NCBI GenBank assembly: GCA_002449845.1
Contig: DJXW01000003.1
Span: 61,536-90,574 of the forward strand
Origin: Prevotella sp. UBA6994
GTDB taxonomy: Bacteria > Bacteroidota > Bacteroidia > Bacteroidales > Bacteroidaceae
Reading direction: 5' to 3'
Length of the DNA: 29,039 nucleotides
The notes beneath the pieces are model-generated. The model did no database searches. It was given only the letters and a program-made list of their open reading frames with translations, and was not told the DNA's origin. The number at the start of each line of letters is the position of its first letter. The first letter of the stretch is position 1. Shown one piece after another: positions 8,379 through 16,002 of the stretch. Position numbers and translations under genes: made by a program.

Positions 8379-8409
8379 TTGCATATTATGAGGAAAAAAG
8401 TTATTTTTG
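8379..8409 (+). promoter_or_regulatory. Bacteroidota-type promoter for the nusB operon
   Basis: A TTG (8379-8381) is followed after 20 bases by TATTTTTG (8402-8409), matching the TTTG-N(19-21)-TAnnTTTG pattern. It leaves a leader of about 35 bases before the nusB ATG. Confidence 0.65.
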
Positions 8410-8448
8410 CATTTCAAAACAACATTATTTACAGTTAGAGGATAAAGA

Positions 8449-9468
8449 ATGATTAATCGAGAGTTGATAAGAATTAAGGTTGTCCAGCTCACATACGCTT
8501 ATTATCAAAACGGTGAGAAGAGCATGGAAAACGCAGAGAAGGAGTTGCTTTTTAGTCTTTCCAAATCATATTATTTGTACAACTATCTGCTATTGCTCAT
8601 CGTGGCAGTATCCAGAGAGGAGCGCCATCGTGTGGATATTGCCATACAGCGTGCCGAAAGAGAAGGCTTGGCAAGGCCTTCAGAGAAATTCGTGAACAAC
8701 AGGTTTGCCTTGCAATTAGAGGAAAACAAGATGTTGAACGAGTTTTTCGCCAATGACAACCAGGCATGGGAGGAGCATCTTGACTACGTGCGCAGGTTGT
8801 GCAACCACATCGAGGAGAGCGAGACCTATATCAATTATATGGCAGACCCTACCGATTCGTACAATGCTGACAGGGAGGTTTGGCGCAAGTTGTATAAGCA
8901 ATTGATCGTGAAGGACGAGGAGATAGATGCCATCTTGGAAGAGAAAAGCATCTATTGGAATGACGACAAGGACATCGTTGACACCTTCGTGCTGAAGACC
9001 ATCAACCAATTCTCTCAGGAGAATGGAGCCGACCAGGAATTGCTGCCTGAGTTTAAGGATGAAGACGAGAAGCTCTTTGCACGTAAGTTGTTCCGCGCCG
9101 CCATCTTGAATGCGGAGAACTACCATCGCTATATGAGCGAGACCAGCAGGAACTGGGATTTCAAACGTTTGGCTTACATGGACGTGGTGATCATGCAAAT
9201 CGCCATTGCCGAGATGATGTCGTTCCCCACCATTCCTGTCAGCGTGACCATCAACGAATACGTTGACTTGGCAAAGATTTACAGCACACCCAAGAGCGGT
9301 GCGTACATCAACGGTATGCTCGACTCCATTGCTCGCTATTTAGTGAAGAGTGGAAAGATGCAAAAGGTCATGAAAGACGAAGTAAAGAAAGACGTTGTGA
9401 AGAAAAACTTTGTCAAGAATGACGAAGAGAAAAACGACGAAGTGAAAAACGATGTTTCTAATCAATAA
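8449..9468 (+). CDS. nusB: Transcription antitermination factor NusB, extended form
   Basis: NusB binds boxA RNA with NusE in rRNA antitermination complexes. The conserved NusB fold is in the second half (about 205-305; KLFARKLFRAAILN, DWDFKR-like NWDFKRLAYMDVVIMQIAIAE, TIPVSVTINEYVDLAKIYS, INGMLDSIA). The first 200 residues (MINRELIRIKVVQLTYAYYQ...) match the long Bacteroidota NusB layout, which is about twice the E. coli length. The last 30 residues are an unusual Lys/Asp/Glu/Val-rich tail made of near-repeats (DEVKKDV, DEVKNDV). It leads a plus-strand operon, with yajC 11 bases downstream. Confidence 0.93.
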   Translation: MINRELIRIKVVQLTYAYYQNGEKSMENAEKELLFSLSKSYYLYNYLLLLIVAVSREERHRVDIAIQRAEREGLARPSEKFVNNRFALQLEENKMLNEFFANDNQAWEEHLDYVRRLCNHIEESETYINYMADPTDSYNADREVWRKLYKQLIVKDEEIDAILEEKSIYWNDDKDIVDTFVLKTINQFSQENGADQELLPEFKDEDEKLFARKLFRAAILNAENYHRYMSETSRNWDFKRLAYMDVVIMQIAIAEMMSFPTIPVSVTINEYVDLAKIYSTPKSGAYINGMLDSIARYLVKSGKMQKVMKDEVKKDVVKKNFVKNDEEKNDEVKNDVSNQ

Positions 9469-9479
9469 ATTAATATAAT

Positions 9480-9806
9480 ATGACGACAATTGTATTACAA
9501 GCAGGCGCACAAGGCGGTGGCTCCATGACATTTCTGGTGATGATGATAGCAATTTTCGCTATCATGTGGTTTTTTATGATTCGCCCTCAGCAGAAGAGAC
9601 AAAAGGAGATACGCAACTTCCAGAACTCTTTGCGAGAGGGAACGAGCGTCATCACAGGTGGCGGTATCTATGGTACGGTGAAGCGTATCGACTTGGCAGC
9701 CAATAAGGTTGACGTGGAAATTGCACGTGGAGTGGTAATTACTGTTGACAAGGGATATGTGTTTGCCGACGCCGCATCGTCGCAAACAGCCGGTGCTAAT
9801 TCTTAA
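9480..9806 (+). CDS. yajC: Preprotein translocase accessory subunit YajC
   Basis: A small inner-membrane partner of SecDF in the Sec translocase. The 108-residue protein has one N-terminal membrane helix (about 17-36, FLVMMIAIFAIMWFFMI) directly followed by the signature RPQQKRQKE, then the conserved GTSVITGGGIYGTV beta region. It lies 11 bases after nusB and 2 bases before the YbbR-like gene. Confidence 0.96.
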   Translation: MTTIVLQAGAQGGGSMTFLVMMIAIFAIMWFFMIRPQQKRQKEIRNFQNSLREGTSVITGGGIYGTVKRIDLAANKVDVEIARGVVITVDKGYVFADAASSQTAGANS

Positions 9807-9808
9807 AG

Positions 9809-10795
9809 ATGGATTATTCCCCGATAGAACGTGTCTATACGAAAATCAGGAATTTCTTGTTTGCTGCATTCAATAAGGAGTTTCTGATTTTCTTGTTGTT
9901 TCTTTTTATCAGTACCATCTTCTGGTTGGGAATGACGCTCAACGAGACTTATGAACGGGAATATGTGATTCCCGTTACGCTCGATAAGATTCCTCAAAAC
10001 GTGGTGCTAACTAAAAACGTACACGATACCGTTATCGTTACCGTGCGCGACAAAGGATTTCTTCATGCTGCCTATACTTATTCTGACAAGATTAGGAGGA
10101 TGAGGATCAATTTCCTGAATTATGCCAACAACAAAGGGGAAAGAGGTTATGTCTCACAATCTGAATTGCAGCGACTTATTTACAAGAACTTGTATAGCTC
10201 TTCCAAGATTGTCTCCGTGAAGCCCGACCGTCTGGATTATGTCTTCAACTACGGTCTTTCCAAGAAAGTGCCGGTGAAATTGGTAGGCAAGGTGGTACCA
10301 GGCAAGAGCTATTATTTGGCACGTACCAGGTTTTGGCCTGATTCGGTGATGGTATTTGCCTCAAAAACCAAGCTCGACAGCATCAAGTACGTGCTTACCG
10401 AAGACATCAACATCGTCAACTTCGAGGATACCGTCATCAGGGTAGTGGCTTTGGAAAAGATTGACGAGGCGAAGGTGGTTCCGTCGAAAGTAAAGATTGG
10501 GTTATACCCCGACATCCTTACCGAGGGAACGATGGAAGTACCCATTGTGGCAATCAATATGCCCGAGGGCAAGGTGCTGCGCACTTTCCCCTCGAAGGTC
10601 ACCGTGAAATTCATCGTGGGAGTAAGCAAATACCGTGTAATCCGTCCTGAACATTTCTTGGTAGTAGCTGATTATCGTGAGTTGGCAGCACGCCATTCCG
10701 ATAAGTGTAATATCTATCTGCGCACGGTGCCTCGTGGGGTGAGCAAGGCTCAATTGGAGATGAACCAAGTGGATTATCTGATTGAACAACGATAG
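9809..10795 (+). CDS. YbbR-like domain protein, membrane-anchored
   Basis: The 328-residue protein has one membrane helix near the N-terminus (about 25-43, FLIFLLFLFISTIFWLGM) and a large extracytoplasmic part with repeated beta YbbR-like modules (for example YVIPVTLDKIPQNVVL, KKVPVKLVGKVVPGKSY, MEVPIVAINMPEG). In Firmicutes the YbbR protein CdaR modulates a diadenylate cyclase. Here no cyclase gene is adjacent, and the neighbours are yajC and coaE, so the function is not known. It starts 2 bases after yajC and is surely cotranscribed with it. Confidence 0.85.
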   Translation: MDYSPIERVYTKIRNFLFAAFNKEFLIFLLFLFISTIFWLGMTLNETYEREYVIPVTLDKIPQNVVLTKNVHDTVIVTVRDKGFLHAAYTYSDKIRRMRINFLNYANNKGERGYVSQSELQRLIYKNLYSSSKIVSVKPDRLDYVFNYGLSKKVPVKLVGKVVPGKSYYLARTRFWPDSVMVFASKTKLDSIKYVLTEDINIVNFEDTVIRVVALEKIDEAKVVPSKVKIGLYPDILTEGTMEVPIVAINMPEGKVLRTFPSKVTVKFIVGVSKYRVIRPEHFLVVADYRELAARHSDKCNIYLRTVPRGVSKAQLEMNQVDYLIEQR

Positions 10796-10817
10796 TATTC
10801 GTCAAAAACCACAGGTG

Positions 10818-11411
10818 ATGAGGGTAGCGATTACAGGAGGTATAGGCAGTGGCAAATCGTATGTATGCAAGCGATTGGAAGCCCACGGTGTCAAGGTATA
10901 TGATTGCGACGAAGCTGCTAAACGACTGATGCGTACGTCTGAACCGCTTCAAAAGGCATTACGCCAACTGGTGGGCGATGAGGTGTACGTTGGTAACGTG
11001 TTGCAGAAGCAAGTACTTGCCAAGTTCCTGTTAGCTTCTGAAGCCAACAAACAGGCAGTAAACCAAGTGGTTCATCCTGCCGTTGCCCTCGACTTCGAAT
11101 CGTCAGACTATGAATGGATGGAGAGTGCTATTCTGTTTGACAGTGGTTTTCACCATCGCATCCATTTCGACTATATCGTATGTGTCACCGCTCCTTTGGA
11201 AGTGCGTATCAGCAGGGTGATGAAAAGAGATGGAATCTCTCACGACAAGACAATGGAATGGATTTCGCGCCAGATGCCACAAGAAGAGGTCTGCCAAATG
11301 TCAGATTTCGAAATTGTAAATGACGGTATTGCTGACATAGACGAACAAATCTGTCACCTATTTAATAAAATGAAGATAAAGGGAGTGTGCAGCTCCCGAC
11401 AGAAAACATAA
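10818..11411 (+). CDS. coaE: Dephospho-CoA kinase
   Basis: It phosphorylates the 3'-hydroxyl of dephospho-CoA in the last step of CoA synthesis. The P-loop GGIGSGKS is near the N-terminus, followed by VYDCDEAAKRLM and a lid region (VMKRDGISHDKTMEWISRQM). I chose the ATG at 10818 (MRVAITGG), giving 197 residues, because family members begin right before the first beta strand. An in-frame ATG at 10782 would add 12 residues and overlap the YbbR-like gene by 14 bases. Asn-Asp-Gly near the end (EIVNDG) is the usual C-terminal motif. Confidence 0.94.
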   Translation: MRVAITGGIGSGKSYVCKRLEAHGVKVYDCDEAAKRLMRTSEPLQKALRQLVGDEVYVGNVLQKQVLAKFLLASEANKQAVNQVVHPAVALDFESSDYEWMESAILFDSGFHHRIHFDYIVCVTAPLEVRISRVMKRDGISHDKTMEWISRQMPQEEVCQMSDFEIVNDGIADIDEQICHLFNKMKIKGVCSSRQKT

Positions 11412-11433
11412 TAACTTAATAATATTCTAAACA

Positions 11434-11874
11434 ATGGAAACAATTCTTTCTATCGCAGGCAAACCAGGACTCTACCGCTTGGTGAGCCGTGGCAAACAAA
11501 ACTTAATCGTAGAAGCACTTGATGAGACTAAGAAACGCTTACCGGCATTCTCTACCGACCGCGTGATTAGCCTTGCCGACATAGCTATGTACACTGATGC
11601 AGAGGACGTTCCTCTCTGGAAGGTACTCAAGAGTTTGGGCGAGAAGTCTGAGAGCAAGGAGTGCTCGCTCAATTACAAGAAAGCAAGTGGCAAGGAACTG
11701 AAGGAGTTCTTCGCAGAGATTCTCCCTGACTTCGACCGCGACCGTGTGCACGATAGTGACATCAAGAAACTTATTCAGTGGTATAATATATTGGTGAAAA
11801 ACGGTATCACCGATTTTGAGAAGACATTGGCTCCCACGGAAGGAGATAATGTAGATGACCGAACAGAAGAATAA
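11434..11874 (+). CDS. DUF5606-type conserved Bacteroidota protein
   Basis: The 146-residue cytoplasmic protein begins METILSIAGKPGLYRLVSRG, which I recognise as the conserved start of the DUF5606 family of Bacteroidota. Function is unknown. The N-terminal half looks like a small beta domain (IAGKPGLY, KQNLIVEAL). The C-terminal half is helical and acidic (LKEFFAEILPDFDRDRVHDSDIKK). It is the last gene of the nusB-yajC-ybbR-coaE cluster, 22 bases after coaE, and is followed by a strong terminator, so it probably shares the operon. Confidence 0.85.
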   Translation: METILSIAGKPGLYRLVSRGKQNLIVEALDETKKRLPAFSTDRVISLADIAMYTDAEDVPLWKVLKSLGEKSESKECSLNYKKASGKELKEFFAEILPDFDRDRVHDSDIKKLIQWYNILVKNGITDFEKTLAPTEGDNVDDRTEE

Positions 11875-11895
11875 GCTTTACGTCTCTTGACAGGT

Positions 11896-11944
11896 AATGA
11901 GCCATTCCAAGAATCTCAATGATAGAAACTTGGAATGGCTCATT
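11896..11944. terminator. Strong bidirectional terminator
   Basis: AATGAGCCATTCCAAG (11896-11911) is perfectly complementary to 11929-11944, giving a 16-bp stem with a 17-base loop. ATTTTATA follows on the plus strand, and A-rich DNA is sparse on the other side. It sits between the converging DUF5606 and AraC-type genes. Confidence 0.85.
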
Positions 11945-11986
11945 ATTTTATACCCTGTGTTCCTAACGGTGCCATCCTCCACCATG

Positions 11987-13192
11987 CTACATGAGTGATG
12001 TGCCGAATTTATGCTTCGTGGGAGAACTACCCCTTATTTTCTTGAAATTTCGATAGAATGAGGTGTTGCTGGCGAAACCGGCGCGAGACGATACTTCAGT
12101 CAATGGCATAGTGGGATGTTCTTTCATCAGTTTCTCTGCATGGGCAATGCGCATACGGTTGACATAATCAGCGAAAGAAATACCCATTTCCACGTTGATG
12201 GCTTGATAGACATAGTTGCGGTTGCTATGGAGTCGCATGACCAAGTCTTTTAGTTTCAGTTGTGGATTTAGGTATAGTTGCTCTTCTTTCATCAGTTTCT
12301 CAATGCGCTCACACAGATGATTGCCCGCAGGAAGTGCCGACTGTTCATTCATTTCTACCTCTTCTTCGTCCTCCTTCCATTCTTCAATGCCTTGTTGTTT
12401 TGTACCGATATAACCGAAGGCAAAGAGTAATATTGAATATATCGTGGAAGGTATTACCAGTTTAGTGATTCTACCGATGAAATAATGTCTGCCAAAGGCG
12501 AAGCTAATCAATGAGATGACTGTTGTCACGACAAAGAGAATGAGCATTATCTTCACCCAACTCAATTGTTTCTGTTCAGGGGATGAGAAGTATTGTTCCA
12601 ACATCTTGTCGTAACGGTTGATGCGACGAATGCCCAAAAAGAATATGGGAAGGATTTCCAAACAGAAAACAGTTTTTGTAACGTTGTGTGAAAACACCAA
12701 CGCCCTCATCCCTGATTCATCGTAACCTCTCGATAAAGGAGAATGGAAGAGATATTGATTGATAAACAGATTGACATCCTCGCTTGGCGTTAGCCAATAA
12801 GCCATTCCCACCATTGTTCCACAAATGATGGCAGGCAAGACAAGTATTACCACCTGCCAATGGACAAGTTTTCGCTCGGTCAAGCTTTTGATATAAATGT
12901 AATAGAGCGGGAACACCAATGGGTTGCAAGTGCAATAGATGGTGTCTGTTATAGGCAATATTTTGATTCCACGAGAGAAATAGACGAAATGTCCCAAATA
13001 GAGCATAGTAGCCACAGCCATGAATATTGTCATGATACATCGTGACCTTTGAGGCCATTGTATGAGATCAAACAACAATATCATCGTGAAGATGCCGCAT
13101 ACGAAAGCCGGCATGGAAGCCAATACGTGATATACCATATTTTTCGTGCTGAGATATTCTATTTGGCAATCATGATTATTCTCAGTTCGCAA
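11987..13192 (-). CDS. Polytopic membrane protein with C-terminal AraC-type DNA-binding domain
   Basis: The 401-residue protein has about seven predicted membrane helices in residues 20-262 (for example 20-41, 52-71, 111-133, 166-188, 212-233, 241-262). A charged linker (EEWKEDEEEVEMNEQ) follows, then an AraC/XylS helix-turn-helix domain at about 294-395 (LKLKDLVMRLHSNRNYVYQAIN; LTEVSSRAGFASNTSFYRNFKKIRGSSP). This places the DNA-binding part at the inner membrane facing the cytoplasm. The signal is unknown. It is divergent from the secreted-protein gene at 13448 with a 255-base shared regulatory spacer, so that gene is the most obvious candidate target (inference). An internal ATG (Met19) is an alternative start. 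Confidence 0.88.
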   Translation of the reverse strand: MRTENNHDCQIEYLSTKNMVYHVLASMPAFVCGIFTMILLFDLIQWPQRSRCIMTIFMAVATMLYLGHFVYFSRGIKILPITDTIYCTCNPLVFPLYYIYIKSLTERKLVHWQVVILVLPAIICGTMVGMAYWLTPSEDVNLFINQYLFHSPLSRGYDESGMRALVFSHNVTKTVFCLEILPIFFLGIRRINRYDKMLEQYFSSPEQKQLSWVKIMLILFVVTTVISLISFAFGRHYFIGRITKLVIPSTIYSILLFAFGYIGTKQQGIEEWKEDEEEVEMNEQSALPAGNHLCERIEKLMKEEQLYLNPQLKLKDLVMRLHSNRNYVYQAINVEMGISFADYVNRMRIAHAEKLMKEHPTMPLTEVSSRAGFASNTSFYRNFKKIRGSSPTKHKFGTSLM

Positions 13193-13246
13193 AATTACAT
13201 AAAATAGATTGAGAACGCAAATCTTTCACTTCTTTTTATATTTCAA

Positions 13247-13290
13247 AAAATGCCCATTTCATCGATACTATTCCATGGAATGGGCATTTT
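13247..13290. promoter_or_regulatory. 12-bp hairpin/palindrome in divergent spacer
   Basis: AAAATGCCCATT (13247-13258) pairs perfectly with AATGGGCATTTT (13279-13290), with a further CAT/ATG match after one mismatch. Both flanking genes start here, so it is not at a gene 3' end. It may be an operator or a leader hairpin. Confidence 0.5.
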
Positions 13291-13349
13291 CTGCAAATAT
13301 GAAACATCTTTTCTATGAATTTGAAACATGATGTAAGGTTGTTAATAAC

Positions 13350-13357
13350 TATATTTG
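13350..13357 (+). promoter_or_regulatory. -7 box TATATTTG upstream of secreted-protein gene
   Basis: TATATTTG fits TAnnTTTG and lies about 90 bases before the 13448 start. The nearest TTTG (13320-13323) is 26 bases upstream, longer than usual, so a regulator may be needed. Confidence 0.45.
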
Positions 13358-13447
13358 CGTCGAGGATTTGCTAAATCTAAAAGTGTTCTTTATAGCATGA
13401 TATGAATAAAGATTGTTTTTTAAAATTTGTTATTAACTTAAATTCGT

Positions 13448-15706
13448 ATGTTTATGAAAAAGAAAGATTGCAGAAAAAGAGTAGGAAAATGGTCTTTCCT
13501 CTCGTTGTTTGTGTTGTTTTTGTGTGCGGGTATGGTGAATGCCAACGCTCAACCTCCCAAGAAAGCTGGTGCAAAAAAAGCATCACGTTACTATCAATTG
13601 CCTTCTGGCTATCAGCAATTGGGCAACAGTACGCTCTATTTTAGAATAGGAGATAATTCGTTTGACCTCCTCGGCCAGTTTGGGGAATATTACTATTCCT
13701 CTACTTACGGCGATTATGGTTATTCCAGCTCGTTCCAAGTGGACGGGGGGTCTTCTGACTGGATCAACATGGTCAATGGAACGACTATCAACGGTGTAAC
13801 AGGTAAAATATCAATGGAAGAATGGAGTGGTCTGTCTATTATCAAATATACGTTTGAGAACACAACAGACGAGGACCATTTGGTTTCAACGGGTACACGA
13901 GCTGACGTGATGATTGGCGACAATGATCGTGCGCCTATCATTCGACGTAATTTCCCAGATGGACAAACCTTCGGATTAGTTATGGCTTACGACCATTCTG
14001 AGAATCCGGCTTCACTCGTACTTCTTTTCGGTGAAGGGTTGAATGGCGTGGATCCCGTAGATAATTATTGGTTTGGATACTATTATATCAATAGTAGCGC
14101 TTATGAAACTGCCGGAAACTACGCTTCATCGGGCAGTAACTATTATGAGGAAAACGGCTATTATGACAGTGGATTGGGATGGTGTTGGAAAGATCGATTG
14201 GTACCTGCCCATGGCACATTGGAATTGTCTATGCTGATTGGTGTGGGCGATGCGGCTCTGTTGCCACAACTTCACCAAGTTCAGCTCGGGTTGGTTGATG
14301 CCGACGCGTGGAAGAACAGTGCAAGTACACAGACACTCTCATTGTCGGGTTCTTATTTCAGCCCTGCCAACCAACAAGCTACTTTGTACTATTCTGTAGA
14401 TGGAGGTGAATGGACGAAATTCTTGGAGGGAGTGGAATCTGGATCAACATGGAATGCCAATGTGTCATTCAATTTCTCTTCTACCACGAATCCTCACACG
14501 TTGCGCGTGATGGGAATAGACCAAATCGGTACCTATACGGCAATGACTAATTATGAGTTCTACGATGTTTCAACATATAGCTTGGCAAGTGGACTTGAAT
14601 CCGTGACGTACAATGGACAAGCGCAAACACCTGCATTTACGTTGAATGACGTAACGGGAGCTACGGTTCCAACAGATAAATACCAGACGGAATATACGAA
14701 TAACATCAATGCTGGTACCGCAAACGTGGGCGCATACGGAATATTCCCCAATACCGTTGGCGGAAAGCTCCTGACATTTGAAATCCTGCCTGCGGCAATC
14801 AATGGCGTGCTGACGGTAACACCACAGGAAAATCCTTATACGAGCTCGGAAATTCATCCTAACGTAGTGTTTACTGATCAAGCTTTTGGAGTACTGACGG
14901 AAGGAACCGACTATACCCTGACATACGAGAATGCAGTAGCTCCTGGTACGGCAACGGTGAAATTGACAGGTAAGGGGAATTTCAAGGGTACAGCTTCGGC
15001 TACATACACCATCGTGAAACGCGACGTTACTTTGCAAGACGCTAACTATACTTTGCCGGGCATTGTGACCTTTGACGGCAATCGTCATGGAGTGGAAATC
15101 ATCTCCAAAACAGAAGGAACGGGTAACCTGACAATTACTTATACGGATGCAGAAGGCAATGTGACGACCGAAGCTCCAATGGTAGTTGGGTCTTATATTG
15201 TGACGTTCATCTTTGAAGAGGGTGCTTACATCAAGGCTGGTACAATCAATAACGTAGGTACGATTACGATAAACGAGGGCGAGATTGACAATCCTACCGG
15301 AACATTGCAGGGTGTGGTGACGAGTTCTGAAACTGGTTTGCCAATAGCAAGCGCTGTTATTACGGTTTATGTTGACGGTAAAGAACTGACGGCTGTCACC
15401 GACCAGGGTGGTCGTTATTCGATTGATCTGCCAGAAGCCAATGTTGAGTATGTTGTGAAATGTAGTGCGGAGGGTTACATAGAAACTCCCATCGCCACGA
15501 TTCTGGTTGACGGAACCGTTGTTTACAACTTCTCATTGAACAAGGATGATAGCCAAGTAGGTGAAGATGCTGGATTGGTAGATGGCATTAATCAAACTGA
15601 AATCATTGGTGGTACCGCTAAACATTATGGGTTAGGCGGTGTGAGAATCCATGATAACGCTAAAGGCATTCACATTATCAATGGTAAAAAATACATCGTA
15701 AAATAA
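13448..15706 (+). CDS. Large secreted/surface protein with Ig-like, MBG-like and carboxypeptidase-regulatory-like domains
   Basis: I do not recognise a specific function. The 752-residue protein has a signal peptide (about 1-34, basic start then SLFVLFLCAGMVNANAQ). A Tyr/Gly/Ser-rich N-terminal domain (about 45-280) follows, then an Ig-like region (about 295-375; LSLSGSYFSPANQQATLYYSVDGG). MBG-like repeats (about 380-620; YNGQAQTPAFTL, NINAGTANVGAYG, GTATVKLTGKGNFKGTASATYTI) come next, then a CarboxypepD_reg-like domain (about 625-700). The C-terminal 20 residues (RIHDNAKGIHIINGKKYIVK) resemble the short C-terminal tails of Bacteroidota surface proteins that end in NGKKVLVK-like sequence, possibly a type IX secretion signal. 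An adhesin or glycan-binding role is possible. An alternative start is Met3. Confidence 0.75.
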   Translation: MFMKKKDCRKRVGKWSFLSLFVLFLCAGMVNANAQPPKKAGAKKASRYYQLPSGYQQLGNSTLYFRIGDNSFDLLGQFGEYYYSSTYGDYGYSSSFQVDGGSSDWINMVNGTTINGVTGKISMEEWSGLSIIKYTFENTTDEDHLVSTGTRADVMIGDNDRAPIIRRNFPDGQTFGLVMAYDHSENPASLVLLFGEGLNGVDPVDNYWFGYYYINSSAYETAGNYASSGSNYYEENGYYDSGLGWCWKDRLVPAHGTLELSMLIGVGDAALLPQLHQVQLGLVDADAWKNSASTQTLSLSGSYFSPANQQATLYYSVDGGEWTKFLEGVESGSTWNANVSFNFSSTTNPHTLRVMGIDQIGTYTAMTNYEFYDVSTYSLASGLESVTYNGQAQTPAFTLNDVTGATVPTDKYQTEYTNNINAGTANVGAYGIFPNTVGGKLLTFEILPAAINGVLTVTPQENPYTSSEIHPNVVFTDQAFGVLTEGTDYTLTYENAVAPGTATVKLTGKGNFKGTASATYTIVKRDVTLQDANYTLPGIVTFDGNRHGVEIISKTEGTGNLTITYTDAEGNVTTEAPMVVGSYIVTFIFEEGAYIKAGTINNVGTITINEGEIDNPTGTLQGVVTSSETGLPIASAVITVYVDGKELTAVTDQGGRYSIDLPEANVEYVVKCSAEGYIETPIATILVDGTVVYNFSLNKDDSQVGEDAGLVDGINQTEIIGGTAKHYGLGGVRIHDNAKGIHIINGKKYIVK

Positions 15707-15733
15707 TAATGGAAATAGATAATGTGTAATGCT

Positions 15734-15770
15734 GAACCGCGAAACGCTCTGGGTGAGTATTTCGCGGTTC
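15734..15770 (+). terminator. Rho-independent-type terminator
   Basis: GAACCGCGAAA (15734-15744) pairs perfectly with TTTCGCGGTTC (15760-15770), an 11-bp GC-rich stem, followed by CTTGTTATAT. It lies 27 bases after the 15706 stop. Confidence 0.75.
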
Positions 15771-15958
15771 CTTGTTATATAATACTCTTATATTCACAAC
15801 GCACGTCTTGGTGTGGGAATATAATTTGGACAAAAACTGAAGGTTATATTAAGAATATTTGGGGAAAAGAGAGGTAACTTTGCAAATAGAATGAAAAGAA
15901 ATAGACCATTATTGCACTTTCTAAGACAATTTTTTCATTTTTTGTAAATAGATATTTG

Positions 15959-15966
15959 TATCTTTG
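15959..15966 (+). promoter_or_regulatory. -7 box TATCTTTG for the GH97-GH127 pair
   Basis: TATCTTTG followed by CAGAAG is a perfect TAnnTTTG box 36 bases before the GH97 start. The upstream region is T-rich (TTTTTTCATTTTTTG, 15930-15944), giving a -33-like element at a slightly short distance. Confidence 0.65.
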
Positions 15967-16002
15967 CAGAAGAAAACCCAAATAACGAACATTCTTTAAC
16001 AT

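Larger units (their letters stand above)
15707..16002. other. Intergenic region with terminator and GH97 promoter
   Basis: These 296 bases hold a terminator hairpin (15734-15770) and two TAnnTTTG boxes, TAACTTTG at 15875-15882 and TATCTTTG at 15959-15966. No gene is seen. Confidence 0.7.
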
